Below, piece after piece: positions 1 through 9,556 of a DNA stretch of 64,000 nt; the first letter of the stretch is position 1; the number at the start of each line of letters is the position of its first letter. Source of the DNA: Corynebacterium incognita (GTDB taxonomy: Bacteria; Actinomycetota; Actinomycetes; Mycobacteriales; Mycobacteriaceae); the NCBI RefSeq assembly GCF_014217255.1, contig NZ_CP059404.1:682001-746000 (forward strand). Reading direction: 5' to 3'. The translations under genes were made by a program, and so were the position numbers. The notes under the pieces are model-generated. The model was not told the DNA's origin and searched no databases. It saw only the letters and a program-made list of their open reading frames with translations.

Positions 1-552
1 CACCGCGCGGTGGATACGGCACTGCAGCGTGTGCTCCCGGACATCGCGTCCTTGGAGTCCCACTCCCCCGTCGCCGTGGATGACATGCGGGCGCTTATCG
101 ACGTCGCTTTCGAGCACATGGCCGCACACCCCACCGAGGTCCAGCTGCTCGCGCGCCTGGAACACGACAAGCCGGGCCGCGAGGCCCTGCAGGACTCCGC
201 GGAACAGATCTCCGAGCTGTCCAAGTATCTGAACAAATTGCTCATCCGCGGCCAGGACGCGGGTGCCTTCCGCCCCGGCATCTCCGCCGCGGACATCTTC
301 TACCTCATGACCACGCTATCCATGGCGCACATCTCGCACCGCGGCATGATGGACCGGGTGTGGGACGTCGCCCTGGACAGCAACGACAATCGCGCCGGCG
401 CCCATCGCCTGGCCACCGACGCGGTCATCGCGTTCCTCACTTCAAACCTGCCCGCCACGGGGCACTCGTCCTACCTCTCGGAGGCAGACCACGAGGACGC
501 GACCGCGGACATCTACGCCACCGACGCCTACAGCGACGACGCTTACGCCTAA
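1..552 (+). CDS. TetR-family regulator, C-terminal part (5' end outside window)
   Basis: The frame is open from base 1, so the start and the DNA-binding helix-turn-helix lie upstream of the window; the GTG at 10 is only an internal Val codon. What remains is about 184 residues of all-helical ligand-binding domain ending in an acidic Asp/Ala/Tyr-rich tail. The pattern of hydrophobic helices, with a segment on loss of Leu-rich arms and a Met-rich patch (residues ~100-115), fits the TetR C-terminal domain, but this is inferred without the HTH. It converges on clpX: its TAA at 550-552 overlaps the clpX stop by two bases. The ligand and targets cannot be read. Confidence 0.6.
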   Translation, partial: HRAVDTALQRVLPDIASLESHSPVAVDDMRALIDVAFEHMAAHPTEVQLLARLEHDKPGREALQDSAEQISELSKYLNKLLIRGQDAGAFRPGISAADIFYLMTTLSMAHISHRGMMDRVWDVALDSNDNRAGAHRLATDAVIAFLTSNLPATGHSSYLSEADHEDATADIYATDAYSDDAYA

Positions 553-1850
553 GCCGACTGCTCCTCGGCGACCGCGAACTCGATGACCGGCTCGGCGCCG
601 TCAGTGATGACCTCCGGGGTGATGGTCACGGTGGCGCGGGTCTCGGCGTCCGGGATGTCGTACATGACCGGCACCAGCACCTCTTCCATGATGGCGCGCA
701 GACCGCGGGCGCCCGTCTTGCGCTCCAGGGCCTTGTCCGCGATGGCCTCCAACGCGCCGTCGGCAAACTGCAAATCCGCGTCATCCATCTCAAACAGCGC
801 CTGATACTGGCGCACCAGTGAGTTGCGTGGTTCCGTGAGCACGCGCACGAGGGACTCCTGGTCCAGGTTCTCCACAGTGGCCACCACCGGGAGGCGGCCG
901 ATGAACTCCGGGATGAGCCCGAACTTCACCAGGTCCTCCGGGCGCACCTCGGCGAAGAGATCCTTCTCGGCTTCCTGCTCCTTCTTGGACTCCAGCTGCG
1001 CGCCGAAGCCCAGGCCCTTCTTGCCCACGCGCTCAGAGATGACCTTCTCCAAGCCCGCGAAGGCGCCGGCCACGATGAACAGCACGTTGGAGGTGTCCAG
1101 CTGGATGAACTCCTGGTTCGGGTGCTTGCGCCCGCCCTGGGGCGGGATAGACGCCACGGTGCCCTCCAGGATCTTCAACAGCGCCTGCTGCACGCCCTCG
1201 CCGGAGACGTCGCGGGTAATCGACGGGTTCTCCGATTTGCGGGTGATCTTGTCCACCTCGTCCACGTAGATGATGCCGCGCTGCGCGCGCTCCACATCGA
1301 AGTCGGCGGCCTGCAGCAACTTGAGCAGGATGTTTTCCACGTCCTCGCCCACGTAGCCGGCCTCGGTAAGGCTCGTGGCGTCGGCAATAGCGAAAGGCAC
1401 GTCCAGCATGCGGGCCAGCGTCTGCGCCAGGTAGGTCTTACCTGAACCAGTGGGGCCCAGCATGAGGATGTTGGACTTAGCGATCTCCACGGCGTCGTCC
1501 GGGTCCTTCGCCTTGCGACGATCGCTCACCGACGCCTGGCTTTCCGCCTTGATGCGCTTGTAGTGGTTGTATACCGCCACGGACAGGATGCGCTTGGCGT
1601 CGTCTTGGCCGATGACGTACTTGTCGAGGAACGCGGAGATTTCCTTGGGGCGCGGCAGGCGGGTTTCCTGCTTGGCCTCCTCCTCGTTCTTGGTGTTGAG
1701 GAGCTCCTCTTCGATGATTTCGTTGCACAGCTCAATGCATTCATCGCAGATATAAACACCGCCGCCGGCGATGAGCTTCTTCACCTGCTTCTGGCTCTTC
1801 CCGCAGAAGGAACACTTGAGCAGGTCGGCGCTTTCTTGCATGTGTGCCAT
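549..1850 (-). CDS. clpX: ATP-dependent Clp protease ATP-binding subunit ClpX
   Basis: AAA+ unfoldase that recognises tagged or damaged proteins and threads them into ClpP in the cytosol. The 433 residues match the normal family length. The N-terminal zinc-binding domain has Cys13, Cys16, Cys35 and Cys38; Walker A GPTGSGKT lies near residue 130, followed by the GYVGEDVE pore loop, a Walker B region ending in DEVDK, the LGFGA loop that docks into ClpP, and the sensor region around PEFIGRLP. The start at 1850 gives the usual [13 protein letters not shown] beginning, although no strong ribosome binding site is visible. It lies on the same strand as tig and clpP1/clpP2 but is separated from them by the ugp operon. 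Confidence 0.97.
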   Translation of the reverse strand: MAHMQESADLLKCSFCGKSQKQVKKLIAGGGVYICDECIELCNEIIEEELLNTKNEEEAKQETRLPRPKEISAFLDKYVIGQDDAKRILSVAVYNHYKRIKAESQASVSDRRKAKDPDDAVEIAKSNILMLGPTGSGKTYLAQTLARMLDVPFAIADATSLTEAGYVGEDVENILLKLLQAADFDVERAQRGIIYVDEVDKITRKSENPSITRDVSGEGVQQALLKILEGTVASIPPQGGRKHPNQEFIQLDTSNVLFIVAGAFAGLEKVISERVGKKGLGFGAQLESKKEQEAEKDLFAEVRPEDLVKFGLIPEFIGRLPVVATVENLDQESLVRVLTEPRNSLVRQYQALFEMDDADLQFADGALEAIADKALERKTGARGLRAIMEEVLVPVMYDIPDAETRATVTITPEVITDGAEPVIEFAVAEEQSA

Positions 1851-1919
1851 AGAAGTGTCGAGTCTCGCTTTTCTTCACAGATAGATATTGGGAGTTACAG
1901 CCTAGCTTAGTAAACGCAA

Positions 1920-1961
1920 CGCACCCCGCCGGCCAATTGTTCCTTGGCGTGGCGGGGTGCG
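1920..1961 (-). terminator. Hairpin terminator after ugpC
   Basis: An 11-bp perfect stem (CGCACCCCGCC / GGCGGGGTGCG) lies just downstream of ugpC on the minus strand and before clpX. Only a weak T-rich run follows on the minus strand, so termination may be partial. Confidence 0.65.
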
Positions 1962-1973
1962 ATGCGGAGTTGT

Positions 1974-3068
1974 TTAGACCAAGCGATCTCCGGTGTCAGC
2001 GTCGAAAAGATGCAGCTTCGCTGGGTCTGGCGCCACGGTGAGCTGCTGCTCGACGTCCACACCACCGCGATCCGTGAGGCGGATTCCGGTGAGACCGGTG
2101 AGGTGGGTGCTCGATGTCATATCAGCGTTGCCCACCGGCTCGCAGTAAGCGAAAGACTCGTAGCCGAGTTCCTCCACGTGGCTCACCACGACGTCGAGGC
2201 CCTTGCCATCCGTGGCGCGGTGCAGATCCTCAGGCCGCACGCCCACGGTGACCTTCTCCGCCCCCGCCAGGTCGACGCCCGCGACAGGAACGGTGACGTT
2301 GCCGAAGACGACGGCGCCGTCACGGACCGGCACGGTGTAGATATTCATGGCCGGAGAACCAATAAAGCCCGCGACGAACAGGTTGGCCGGGCGCGAGTAG
2401 ATCTCGCGCGGAGTAGCAACCTGCTGCAGCACGCCACCATTGAGGACGGCGACCCGGTCACCCATGGTCATCGCCTCGGTCTGGTCGTGGGTGACGTAGA
2501 CCGTGGTGGTTCCCAGACGGCGCTGCAGGTTGGAAATCTGCGCACGCGTGGACACGCGGAGCTTGGCGTCCAGGTTGGACAAGGGCTCGTCCATACAGAA
2601 CACGGCCGGGTTACGCACGATCGCGCGCCCCATGGCCACGCGCTGGCGCTGGCCGCCGGAGAGGTTTGCGGGTTTCCGGTCCAGGAGATCTTCCAGCTGC
2701 AGAATCTCAGCCGCCTCCTGGACCTTGGCCGCAATGACATCCTTCTTCTCGCCGCGGTTGCGCAGCGCGAAGCCCATGTTCTCCGCCACCGTCATATTCG
2801 GGTACAGGGCGTAGTTCTGGAAGACCATGGCAACGTCGCGATCCGAAGGGTTCACTCCGGTGACGTCCTTGCCGCCGATGCGGATCGCGCCGTCGTCGGT
2901 GGGCTCCAGCCCCGCCAGCATGCGCAAGCTGGTGGATTTGCCGCAGCCGGACGGGCCGACGAGGACCAGGAACTCACCGTCCGCGATGTCCAGGGTGAGC
3001 TTATCGACGGCCGGCTTTTCGCCCTTGGTGTAGATGCGAGATACCGCGTCGAATTGAACAGTTGCCAT
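1974..3068 (-). CDS. ugpC: sn-Glycerol-3-phosphate/sugar ABC transporter ATP-binding protein
   Basis: ATPase subunit of a carbohydrate-type importer (MalK/UgpC class), energising uptake through UgpA-UgpE. The 364 residues contain Walker A GPSGCGKST near residue 38, a Q-loop (MVFQNYALYPN), the signature [14 protein letters not shown], Walker B FCMDEPLSNLDAKLR and the H-loop VTHDQTEA, then a C-terminal TOBE-like region (after ~residue 240) that packs regulatory or dimer contacts. It is the last gene of the ugpA-E-B-C operon, 46 bp after ugpB. The gene order is the one known for corynebacterial ugp loci, where expression responds to phosphate limitation; the exact substrate is inferred from that order and not from binding residues. 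Confidence 0.88.
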   Translation of the reverse strand: MATVQFDAVSRIYTKGEKPAVDKLTLDIADGEFLVLVGPSGCGKSTSLRMLAGLEPTDDGAIRIGGKDVTGVNPSDRDVAMVFQNYALYPNMTVAENMGFALRNRGEKKDVIAAKVQEAAEILQLEDLLDRKPANLSGGQRQRVAMGRAIVRNPAVFCMDEPLSNLDAKLRVSTRAQISNLQRRLGTTTVYVTHDQTEAMTMGDRVAVLNGGVLQQVATPREIYSRPANLFVAGFIGSPAMNIYTVPVRDGAVVFGNVTVPVAGVDLAGAEKVTVGVRPEDLHRATDGKGLDVVVSHVEELGYESFAYCEPVGNADMTSSTHLTGLTGIRLTDRGGVDVEQQLTVAPDPAKLHLFDADTGDRLV

Positions 3069-3114
3069 GGTTATGCCTTACTTCCCTACTGTGTGTCGTG
3101 CCGAAAGTCGTGGA

Positions 3115-4428
3115 CTAGCCCTTAACGACCGGCTTAACCTGGTTGTTGTACACGCCCTCGAGCTTCTTCTGCAGATCCTCGAGGGTCTTCTTCACGTCCG
3201 CGCGGGAGGTCACGATGGTCTCCAAGGCGCCGCCGATCTCCTGGTCGCCGTTAGGCAGGAAGATGCGGGCGTTGTCCTGCGGACGGGTATCCGGCAGCTG
3301 CTCGATAGCGGTGGCGAAGTTCGGGTTCTCCTCCATGAACTTCTTCTGCTCCGCGTCCTCGGTAGCATCCGAACGCACCGGCATGTAACCAACGTTGCGG
3401 GACCAGTAGCCGGTGTTCTTGGTGTTGGTGATGAAGTCGATGAACTTCACTGCCGCCAGCTGGCGTTCCTTCGGGATACCCGCCGGGATGCCCAGGCCTG
3501 CGCCGCCGGTCGGGCAGGCGCCCTCACCCGTCGGGTTCGGCAGGAACGCGGTGCCCACCTCGAACTTGGCGTTCTCGGTCACGCCACCCAGCGAACCGGT
3601 GGACTCCACGATGGACGCTACGGAACCGGAGGAGAAGTCCATGGCCAGGTCCTTGGTCATGTAGGACAGGCCCTTCTCCTTCGCGGTGAATTCCTTGAGC
3701 CATTCGACGGCCTTAACGGTCTTGTCATCGGTGAACTTGAAGTCCCAGCCGTCGGAGAACGCGCCGCCCATGGACCAGGTGACGGACTGGAAGTACCAGG
3801 ACAGGTAGCCCTCGCCATTAGCCCACGCAAAAGGCTTCATCGTGGAGTCGGACTTCTTAAGCTTCTCTGCCCAGTCCTCCATCTCCTCCCAGTCCTTCGG
3901 GCCACGGTCCGGCAGGCCAGCCTTCTTCCAGGCATCCTTGTTGTAGTAGAACAGCGGGGTGGAACGCGCGAACGGCATGCCGTAGTGGCCGCCGTCGTAG
4001 GCGTAGTCCTCGTACAGCGGCTTGATGTAGCTGGACAGGTCCACGCCGGCCTCCTTGGCCAGCTCGTCCACGTTGGCCAGCTGGCCGTTGATGGCGAAGT
4101 TGTACCACGTCACGTCGGCGATAACCACGACGTCGGGAAGATCGGATCCAGTCAACGCGGCGTTGAACTTCTGGGCAACCTCGCCGTAGTCCTTACCGGC
4201 ATCGATGAGGTTGATCTTGATCTCCGGGTTCTCCTTCTCAAAGCGGGAGATGAGTTCCTTCTCCACGTCTTTGGACGAGCCTGGGTGGTTGGACCACCAG
4301 TTAAGCTCGGTGACCTTGCCGCCCTCCCCTTCGGATTTCTTCGCGGTGGTGCCGGTACCGGCGCAAGCGGACAGGGTGGTGGTAGCAACGGACAGGCCAA
4401 GCATGGCCAGGAAAGCGCGACGCTTCAT
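3115..4428 (-). CDS. ugpB: Extracellular solute-binding lipoprotein, UgpB-like
   Basis: Captures the transported substrate outside the membrane and delivers it to UgpA-UgpE. The 437-residue protein starts with a basic N-terminus and hydrophobic segment ending in LSAC (lipidated Cys22), then a family-1 solute-binding fold beginning ELNWWSNHPG. The internal stretches GDQEIGGALETI and GVYNNQVKPV are typical of the C-terminal lobe of this class. It sits between ugpE (55 bp upstream) and ugpC (46 bp downstream). UgpB is the best label given the ugpAEBC order; a maltodextrin or other sugar substrate cannot be excluded. Confidence 0.82.
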   Translation of the reverse strand: MKRRAFLAMLGLSVATTTLSACAGTGTTAKKSEGEGGKVTELNWWSNHPGSSKDVEKELISRFEKENPEIKINLIDAGKDYGEVAQKFNAALTGSDLPDVVVIADVTWYNFAINGQLANVDELAKEAGVDLSSYIKPLYEDYAYDGGHYGMPFARSTPLFYYNKDAWKKAGLPDRGPKDWEEMEDWAEKLKKSDSTMKPFAWANGEGYLSWYFQSVTWSMGGAFSDGWDFKFTDDKTVKAVEWLKEFTAKEKGLSYMTKDLAMDFSSGSVASIVESTGSLGGVTENAKFEVGTAFLPNPTGEGACPTGGAGLGIPAGIPKERQLAAVKFIDFITNTKNTGYWSRNVGYMPVRSDATEDAEQKKFMEENPNFATAIEQLPDTRPQDNARIFLPNGDQEIGGALETIVTSRADVKKTLEDLQKKLEGVYNNQVKPVVKG

Positions 4429-4483
4429 GATAACTCCTTAAATGAGTACAAGTAGAGAGATGAAGTTGTAGTTGACTGGCGGG

Positions 4484-5329
4484 TTAGCCCTTGACGGCAC
4501 CCGACGTGAGTCCCTGAATCATCCATTTCTGGAGAGCCAGGAAGATGATGAGCATGGGCAGGATGGTGAGGATGGTGGCCGCCATGACGGGTCCCCAGTT
4601 GGTGACGCCGTCGTTGTTCTGCAGCATGGTGAGACCCACCTGCAGCGGAGCCACCTTGTCGGTGTCCGAGATGAGGAACGGCCACAGGTAGGAGTTCCAC
4701 TCGTTGACCACGGTGATGACCGAGAACGCCGCCAAGGTGGGAAGCGAAATCGGAAGCAGTACCTTGGTGAGCAACCGGACCGGCCCCGCGCCGTCCATCC
4801 GGGCGGCTTCGATGAGCTCGTACGGGAGCGAAAGGAAGTGGTTGCGCATGAGGAATGTGCCAAACGCAACGCCCGCCAAAGGCACGATGATACCCACGAA
4901 CGTGTTGCGCCACCCCAGGGAATTAACCAGGGCGTAGTTGGAAATCACGGTGATCTCGCTGGGCACCATGAGCGCAGAGATGATGAGCAAAAACACGAGG
5001 TTTTTGCCCGGGAAGCGCAAGATGGCCAACGCGTAGGCCGAGATAACCCCCAACACGATCTCCACTGCGGACAGGATGGAGGTGATGATGATGGAGTTTC
5101 GGAGATACTTCCAGAACGGGACACGCGACGTCGCATCCTCGTAGTTGGCGGTCTCCCACGTGGGCGGGAGCCAGTGGACAGGAACGGTATAGATATCGCC
5201 CTTGGCCTTAAACGACGTCATCAGGATCCAAAACAACGGGAGCCCAATGAACAGCAAAACAAGGAAAATGCCAACGTAGCCGAGTCCCAGGCGCACAGCC
5301 TTCGAGGCAGGTTTTTCGTATCGGTTCAT
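4484..5329 (-). CDS. ugpE: ABC transporter permease, UgpE-like
   Basis: Membrane permease of the carbohydrate uptake class. The start chosen is ATG at 5329 (MNRYEKPAS), preceded by GAGGTAGG at good spacing; the longer open frame to 5368 would overlap ugpA. The product is about 281 residues with six hydrophobic segments, beginning YVGIFLVLLFIGLPLFWIL. The EAA cytoplasmic loop reads ELIEAARMDGAGPVRLLTKVLLP-like (about residues 185-205), the contact site for the ATPase. The ugpA stop lies 4 bp upstream, so translation is probably coupled. Confidence 0.88.
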   Translation of the reverse strand: MNRYEKPASKAVRLGLGYVGIFLVLLFIGLPLFWILMTSFKAKGDIYTVPVHWLPPTWETANYEDATSRVPFWKYLRNSIIITSILSAVEIVLGVISAYALAILRFPGKNLVFLLIISALMVPSEITVISNYALVNSLGWRNTFVGIIVPLAGVAFGTFLMRNHFLSLPYELIEAARMDGAGPVRLLTKVLLPISLPTLAAFSVITVVNEWNSYLWPFLISDTDKVAPLQVGLTMLQNNDGVTNWGPVMAATILTILPMLIIFLALQKWMIQGLTSGAVKG

Positions 5330-5333
5330 TGTC

Positions 5334-6269
5334 CTACCTCTGCTTATCCATGACGCGGACCTGCACAATCGTGACGATGAGCAGGAAGAGGAACAAGATG
5401 GTGGCGGCGGTGGCGCCGTAGCCGGCCCGGTAATTCACGAAGGTTTCCTGGTAAATCTGGAAGACCAGCGTGGTCGTGCCGTTGCCCTGCGGGCCGCCAG
5501 CAGTCATGACGTTGATGATGTCGAAGACCTGCACCGAGTTGAGCGTGACGGTAATGGAGAGGAAGAAGGTGGTCGGCCGCAGCTGCGGCATGACCACTTT
5601 GCTAAAGCGGGTCCACCACCCGGCCCCATCGATGGCCGCGGCTTCGTCGAGATCCTTGGACAGGCCTTGCAGTGCGCCCAAGTAGATGACGAAGGTATAA
5701 CCCAGGTTCTTCCAGACGAAGGTAAACGTCACCATGAACAGCGCCCAGCCCGGCACGTTGTAGAAGTCCGGGGAGGAGTTGCCGAACCAGCTCAGCATCT
5801 CCGGAACGAGGCCGAAGCGGGGATCGAAAATGAACTGGAAGGCCACACCAATTGCCGCGCCGGAAATAGCGAACGGCGCAAAGACTACCGAGCGCGCGAA
5901 GTTCTTGCCCACCAGCTTCTGGTTCAGCAACAGCGCCAAGGCCAGGCCTAAAACCATCGAGCCCACCACGGCAAAGAAGCTGAATACCACGGTGTTGAAG
6001 ATGATGGTCTTCGTATCGTCACGGGTAAACCACTCGATGTAGTTGTCCAAGCCCACGAAAGTTGACGTCGGGCTCGAGATGTTCCACCGGAAAAACGACA
6101 ACCGGATGTTATCCAGAAGTGGCCGGTAGGTAAACACTCCCAGCAGGATGAGGTTAGGCGCCAGCAGGGCCGCTGCCAGCAGCCACTCTTGGCGACGCTT
6201 CGCCTGGGCCCTTTTCCGCAGACGGCCGGGACTTTCCGCCGTTGCACTTACTTGCTCTTGAACAACCAC
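5334..6269 (-). CDS. ugpA: ABC transporter permease, UgpA-like
   Basis: First gene of the ugp operon and partner of UgpE in the membrane channel. The 311 residues have a basic cytoplasmic N-terminus (RKRAQAKRRQEW), a first membrane span LLAAALLAPNLILLGVF and five more, with an EAA loop LDEAAAIDGAGWWTRFSKVVMP (about residues 215-235). The start is a GTG at 6269 with only a weak Shine-Dalgarno. Upstream, TTTCAT and TAAGAT spaced 17 bp are a possible promoter; phosphate-regulator sites may lie there, but I cannot align one convincingly. Confidence 0.87.
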   Translation of the reverse strand: MVVQEQVSATAESPGRLRKRAQAKRRQEWLLAAALLAPNLILLGVFTYRPLLDNIRLSFFRWNISSPTSTFVGLDNYIEWFTRDDTKTIIFNTVVFSFFAVVGSMVLGLALALLLNQKLVGKNFARSVVFAPFAISGAAIGVAFQFIFDPRFGLVPEMLSWFGNSSPDFYNVPGWALFMVTFTFVWKNLGYTFVIYLGALQGLSKDLDEAAAIDGAGWWTRFSKVVMPQLRPTTFFLSITVTLNSVQVFDIINVMTAGGPQGNGTTTLVFQIYQETFVNYRAGYGATAATILFLFLLIVTIVQVRVMDKQR

Positions 6270-6349
6270 TCAAGAGAACATATAGGTTCAATCTTAACCG
6301 CGTTATTACGGAAATGAAACAATGAGTTACATTTTGGTGACATAAAACT

Positions 6350-6384
6350 AACGAGGGAAGCCCCAGTTCAGGGCTTCCCTCGTT
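6350..6384 (-). terminator. Rho-independent terminator after clpP2
   Basis: A perfect 14-bp stem (AACGAGGGAAGCCC and its complement) closes a 7-nt loop 19 bp beyond the clpP2 stop, followed on the minus strand by AGTTTTATG. It separates the clp transcript from the ugp operon. Confidence 0.85.
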
Positions 6385-6402
6385 ATGTTTAAAAGCTAAG
6401 CT

Positions 6403-7050
6403 TTAGCCGTTGAGCTTACGGTAATCAAAGACCTGGTCGATGATGCCGTACTCTTTCGCCTGTTCGGCAGTGAGAATCTTGTCGCGGTCGGTGTCGATGC
6501 GGATCTGCTCGGCGGAACGACCGGTGTGCTCGGCGAGCGTGTTCTCCATCAAGGTACGCATGCGCTCAATCTCAGCGGCCTGGATCTCCAAATCAGAAAC
6601 CTGGCCCTGGGTGCCCTGGGTGGCCGGCTGGTGGATGAGCACGCGGGCGTTCGGCAACGCCGCACGCTTGCCCGGAGCACCGGCAGCCAGCAGCACCGCC
6701 GCGGCGGAGGCCGCCTGGCCCAGGCATACGGTCTGCACGTCCGGGCGGACGTAGCGCATCGTGTCATAGATAGCCATCAGCGCGGTGAAGGAACCGCCCG
6801 GGGAGTTGATGTACATCGTGATGTCGCGGTCCGGATCCTGCGCCTCGAGGACCAGCAACTGCGCCATCACGTCATTCGCGGAGGTGTCATCCACCTGGGT
6901 GCCCAGGAAGATGATGCGCTCCTCGAAGAGCTTGGAATAAGGGTTGGTTTCCTTGGTGCCCTGTGCGGACTGCTCAATAAAGGACGGCAACACGTAGCGG
7001 GACTGCGGCATCTGTGCGGCCATCTGAGCGTTGTTCGAAGCGTTAAACAT
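6403..7050 (-). CDS. clpP2: ATP-dependent Clp protease proteolytic subunit ClpP2
   Basis: Serine protease subunit that in actinobacteria forms a mixed tetradecamer with ClpP1, capped by ClpX or ClpC. The 215-residue protein has the oxyanion stretch [16 protein letters not shown], the nucleophile in [12 protein letters not shown], the catalytic His in VLIHQPA and the Asp in [12 protein letters not shown]. The [10 protein letters not shown] and ASAAA sequences and the longer N-terminal extension ([16 protein letters not shown]) distinguish it from ClpP1. It follows clpP1 by 23 bp, so the two are almost certainly cotranscribed. Confidence 0.95.
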   Translation of the reverse strand: MFNASNNAQMAAQMPQSRYVLPSFIEQSAQGTKETNPYSKLFEERIIFLGTQVDDTSANDVMAQLLVLEAQDPDRDITMYINSPGGSFTALMAIYDTMRYVRPDVQTVCLGQAASAAAVLLAAGAPGKRAALPNARVLIHQPATQGTQGQVSDLEIQAAEIERMRTLMENTLAEHTGRSAEQIRIDTDRDKILTAEQAKEYGIIDQVFDYRKLNG

Positions 7051-7073
7051 AATTCGTGTTCTCCTTGGAAGTC

Positions 7074-7673
7074 TTAGTTGCTCAGCGGGCCTTCAGCCAG
7101 GGTAATGACGTGGTCAACTAGGCCGTATTCCTTGGCCTGCTCCGCGGTGAACCAGCGGTCACGGTCGGAGTCCTTGGTAATCTGCTCGAAGGTCTGGCCG
7201 GTGTGCTCGGCGATGAGCTGCGCCATCTCGCGCTTAGTCTGCGCGAACTGCTCAGCCTGGATAGCGATGTCCGCGGCGGTACCGCCCACGCCAGCGGAAG
7301 GCTGGTGCATCATGATGCGCGCGTGCGGCAGGGCGTAGCGCTTGCCCTTGGTGCCGCCGGAGAGCAGGAACTGGCCCATCGACGCCGCCAGGCCCATGCC
7401 GTAGGTAGCGATGTCGCACGGCGAGTACTTCATGGTGTCGTAGATAGCCATACCCGCGGTGACGGAGCCACCCGGCGAGTTAATGTACAGCGAGATGTCG
7501 CGGGTGGGATCCTCAGCGGACAGGAGGAGGATCTGCGCGCACAGCTTGTTCGCGATCTCATCGTCCACCTGGGTGCCCAGGAAAATAATGCGCTCGCGCA
7601 GCAGGCGCTCGTACACCGAGTCGCCCAAGTTCATGCCGGCGGTTGCCTGCGACATCTCAATCTTGTTACTCAT
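7074..7673 (-). CDS. clpP1: ATP-dependent Clp protease proteolytic subunit ClpP1
   Basis: Partner of ClpP2 in the caseinolytic protease core. The 199 residues include [18 protein letters not shown], the nucleophile in [11 protein letters not shown], catalytic His in [10 protein letters not shown] and Asp in DSDRDRWF. It is the promoter-proximal gene of the clpP1-clpP2 pair; the upstream region carries a ClgR-like palindrome. Its sequence is normal for the family, with no missing catalytic residue. Confidence 0.96.
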   Translation of the reverse strand: MSNKIEMSQATAGMNLGDSVYERLLRERIIFLGTQVDDEIANKLCAQILLLSAEDPTRDISLYINSPGGSVTAGMAIYDTMKYSPCDIATYGMGLAASMGQFLLSGGTKGKRYALPHARIMMHQPSAGVGGTAADIAIQAEQFAQTKREMAQLIAEHTGQTFEQITKDSDRDRWFTAEQAKEYGLVDHVITLAEGPLSN

Positions 7674-7753
7674 AAAAATCGTTGTTCTCCCATATGAATC
7701 GGTCGAAGTGGTAATGCCACCAGACTACCCGCGAATTTTCGGCGGTTGTAATT

Positions 7754-7771
7754 TGTTCGCTGACAGCTGAT
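7754..7771 (-). promoter_or_regulatory. Candidate ClgR operator upstream of clpP1P2
   Basis: The stretch TTCGCTGACAGCTGA fits the corynebacterial ClgR pattern CGC-Y-N-A-N-R-GCG at all but one position (final G is T). ClgR is known to activate clpP1P2 in Corynebacterium. The site lies about 85 bp before the clpP1 start codon, an appropriate place for an activator. Confidence 0.5.
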
Positions 7772-7788
7772 CAGGGCGTCGTTAAGCA

Positions 7789-7825
7789 TAAAAAAGCCCA
7801 GCACAGTGCAAAGACTGTGCCGGGC
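7789..7825 (-). terminator. Rho-independent terminator after tig
   Basis: Stem GCCCAGCACAGT / ACTGTGCCGGGC with one mismatch and a 6-nt loop; on the minus strand it is followed by TTTTTTAT. It lies about 30 bp after the tig stop codon. Confidence 0.85.
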
Positions 7826-7856
7826 GTGACGACGTCGCTACGCAGCGACGCCGCGC

Positions 7857-9212
7857 TTATTCTGCGGACTCCTCAGACGCGGAGTCCTCTTCGACCTCGC
7901 CGAAGAACTCGGTCGGATCGACCTTGTTGCCCTCGTCGTCGGTGACGGACACGCGGCAAATAGCAGCAGCCAAGGCCTTGCCACGGCGAACGTCAGAGAA
8001 CAGGTTCGCGATCTGGCCGGAGGACTGCAGCTGCTGGATGAACTCGTTCGGGTCCATGCCGTAGGACTGCGCGGTGAACAGGATGTGATCGGTCAGCTCC
8101 TGCTGGGACACCTCCGGGGACTCCTGCTCCGCCACGGCGTCCAGGAACAGCTGGGTGCGCACGGACTCCTCTGCCTGCTCACGGGACTGCTTATCGAACT
8201 CCTCGCGGGACGTACCCTGCGCCTCGAGCAGCTGAGCCAGAGCCTTCTCGTCGTGAGCCAGCTGGCCCAGCACCTGGTGCAGCTGGTTGTGAACCTGCTC
8301 CTCAACAACAGAGGTCGGCAGCTCAAACTCGGTCTCCGCCAGGGCGGCCTTCAGGACCTCGTCACGGATAGCGCCGGCCTGCTCAGCCTTGCCGTTCTCC
8401 GCGACCTGGGACTTGGTGGCCTCGCGCAGCTCATCCATGGTGTCGTACTCGGACGCCATCTGTGCGAACTCGTCGTCCATGTCCGGCAGCTTGCGCTCCT
8501 TGGACTGCTTGACGTGCACCTTGACGGTGGCTTCCTTGTCCTTGTGCTGGCCGGACTGGATGGTGGTGGTGAACTCGGCGTCCTCGTCGGTCTTCATGCC
8601 GCGCAGTGCAGTGTCCAGGCCCTTGATGAGGTCGTCGTCACCGATCTGGTAGGTCAGGCCCTCGGACGAAGCCTCGTCCAGCTTCTCGCCGTCGACCTCG
8701 ACGTCGATGTCGATGATGGCGAAGTCGCCGGTCTTCATCTTGCGCTTGGTGTCCTTGAGCTCACCGAAGCGCTCGGCGAGGTTCTCCAGCTCCTTCTCCA
8801 CTGCCTCGTCGTCGGTCTTGACGGCCGGGACGGTCACGGACATGGCGGAGAAGTCCGGCACCTTGATCTCAGGGCGCACGTCCAGCTCGGCGGTGAACTC
8901 GACGACGTCGTTGTCCTCGATCTTGGTGATGTCGATGTTCGGCTGGCCGAGCGGGTTGATCTCGTTTTCCTCGAGAGCCTGCTCATAGCGGGTCGGCAGC
9001 ATGTCGTTGACAACCTGCTCGAGGATGGGGCCGCGGCCGAAGCGGGCGTCGATTAGCTGGCGGGGCGCCTTGCCCTTGCGGAAACCGGGGATGGAGACCT
9101 GCTGAGCTACAGCAGCATAAGCCTGCTCGATTTCCTTCTCCAGCTCAGAAAAAGGAACGTTGACGGTGAGCTTGACGCGGGTCTCGCTCAGCTTGTCCAC
9201 GGTGGTCTTCAC
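7857..9212 (-). CDS. tig: Trigger factor (ribosome-associated chaperone, peptidyl-prolyl isomerase)
   Basis: Binds the ribosome exit tunnel and shields nascent chains. The 451-residue protein has the N-terminal ribosome-binding domain with [10 protein letters not shown] (about residues 43-52), a FKBP-type isomerase domain (about 160-245, including [20 protein letters not shown]), a long helical chaperone arm, and a very acidic C-terminal tail ([13 protein letters not shown]). It lies directly upstream of clpP1P2 on the same strand, the usual quality-control neighbourhood, but a terminator separates it from them. Confidence 0.97.
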   Translation of the reverse strand: MKTTVDKLSETRVKLTVNVPFSELEKEIEQAYAAVAQQVSIPGFRKGKAPRQLIDARFGRGPILEQVVNDMLPTRYEQALEENEINPLGQPNIDITKIEDNDVVEFTAELDVRPEIKVPDFSAMSVTVPAVKTDDEAVEKELENLAERFGELKDTKRKMKTGDFAIIDIDVEVDGEKLDEASSEGLTYQIGDDDLIKGLDTALRGMKTDEDAEFTTTIQSGQHKDKEATVKVHVKQSKERKLPDMDDEFAQMASEYDTMDELREATKSQVAENGKAEQAGAIRDEVLKAALAETEFELPTSVVEEQVHNQLHQVLGQLAHDEKALAQLLEAQGTSREEFDKQSREQAEESVRTQLFLDAVAEQESPEVSQQELTDHILFTAQSYGMDPNEFIQQLQSSGQIANLFSDVRRGKALAAAICRVSVTDDEGNKVDPTEFFGEVEEDSASEESAE

Positions 9213-9341
9213 GAGTTACTCTCCTGGCTTTTCAAAGTGACAGTTAAATTTCTTCGGCCTAGTCTATCCATTCCGCGTAACGCGAAGATGAATAGGGTCG
9301 ATGAATCTGGGCCGCGCGCAGGTTTCACGCATGCGACATTT

Positions 9342-9406
9342 ACGTTGTGAGCGCAAGTCAGTGAAAAATCGAGCCATTTTGCCTGACTTGCGCTCACAAC
9401 ATAAAT
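9342..9406. repeat. Long imperfect palindrome between tRNA-Pro and tig
   Basis: Two 17-bp perfect arms (GTTGTGAGCGCAAGTCA at 9344-9360 and its complement at 9384-9400) flank a 23-nt centre that itself contains AAAAT...ATTTT. The outer pairing continues as (R)TAAAT with one mismatch. The whole could fold as one hairpin of over 60 nt. It has no T-tract typical of a terminator and lies about 130 bp upstream of tig; it may be a REP-like element or an operator. Confidence 0.7.
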
Positions 9407-9520
9407 TCCCCGCCCCAACTTCAACGCGTTTGTCCCGAAAACGCGCCGCGTGCGAACCTAACGCGTGGACAGTGGGGCGCCCTGCCGCGCGGCACGCCTC
9501 GGGGGCCAGACAAGACAAAA

Positions 9521-9548
9521 CCGGCAACTCTCCGAAGAAAGCTGCCGG
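9521..9548 (-). terminator. Terminator after tRNA-Pro
   Basis: Stem CCGGCAAC / GCTGCCGG with one mismatch, 12-nt loop, followed on the minus strand by TTTTGTCTTGTC. It begins 9 bp past the tRNA 3' end. Confidence 0.7.
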
Positions 9549-9556
9549 TCAGAATG

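Noticed and set aside
1944..3125. Long plus-strand frame (393 codons) opposite ugpC
   Set aside because: A GC-rich antisense shadow of a clear ABC ATPase gene, with His/Arg/Gly-rich composition and no domain.
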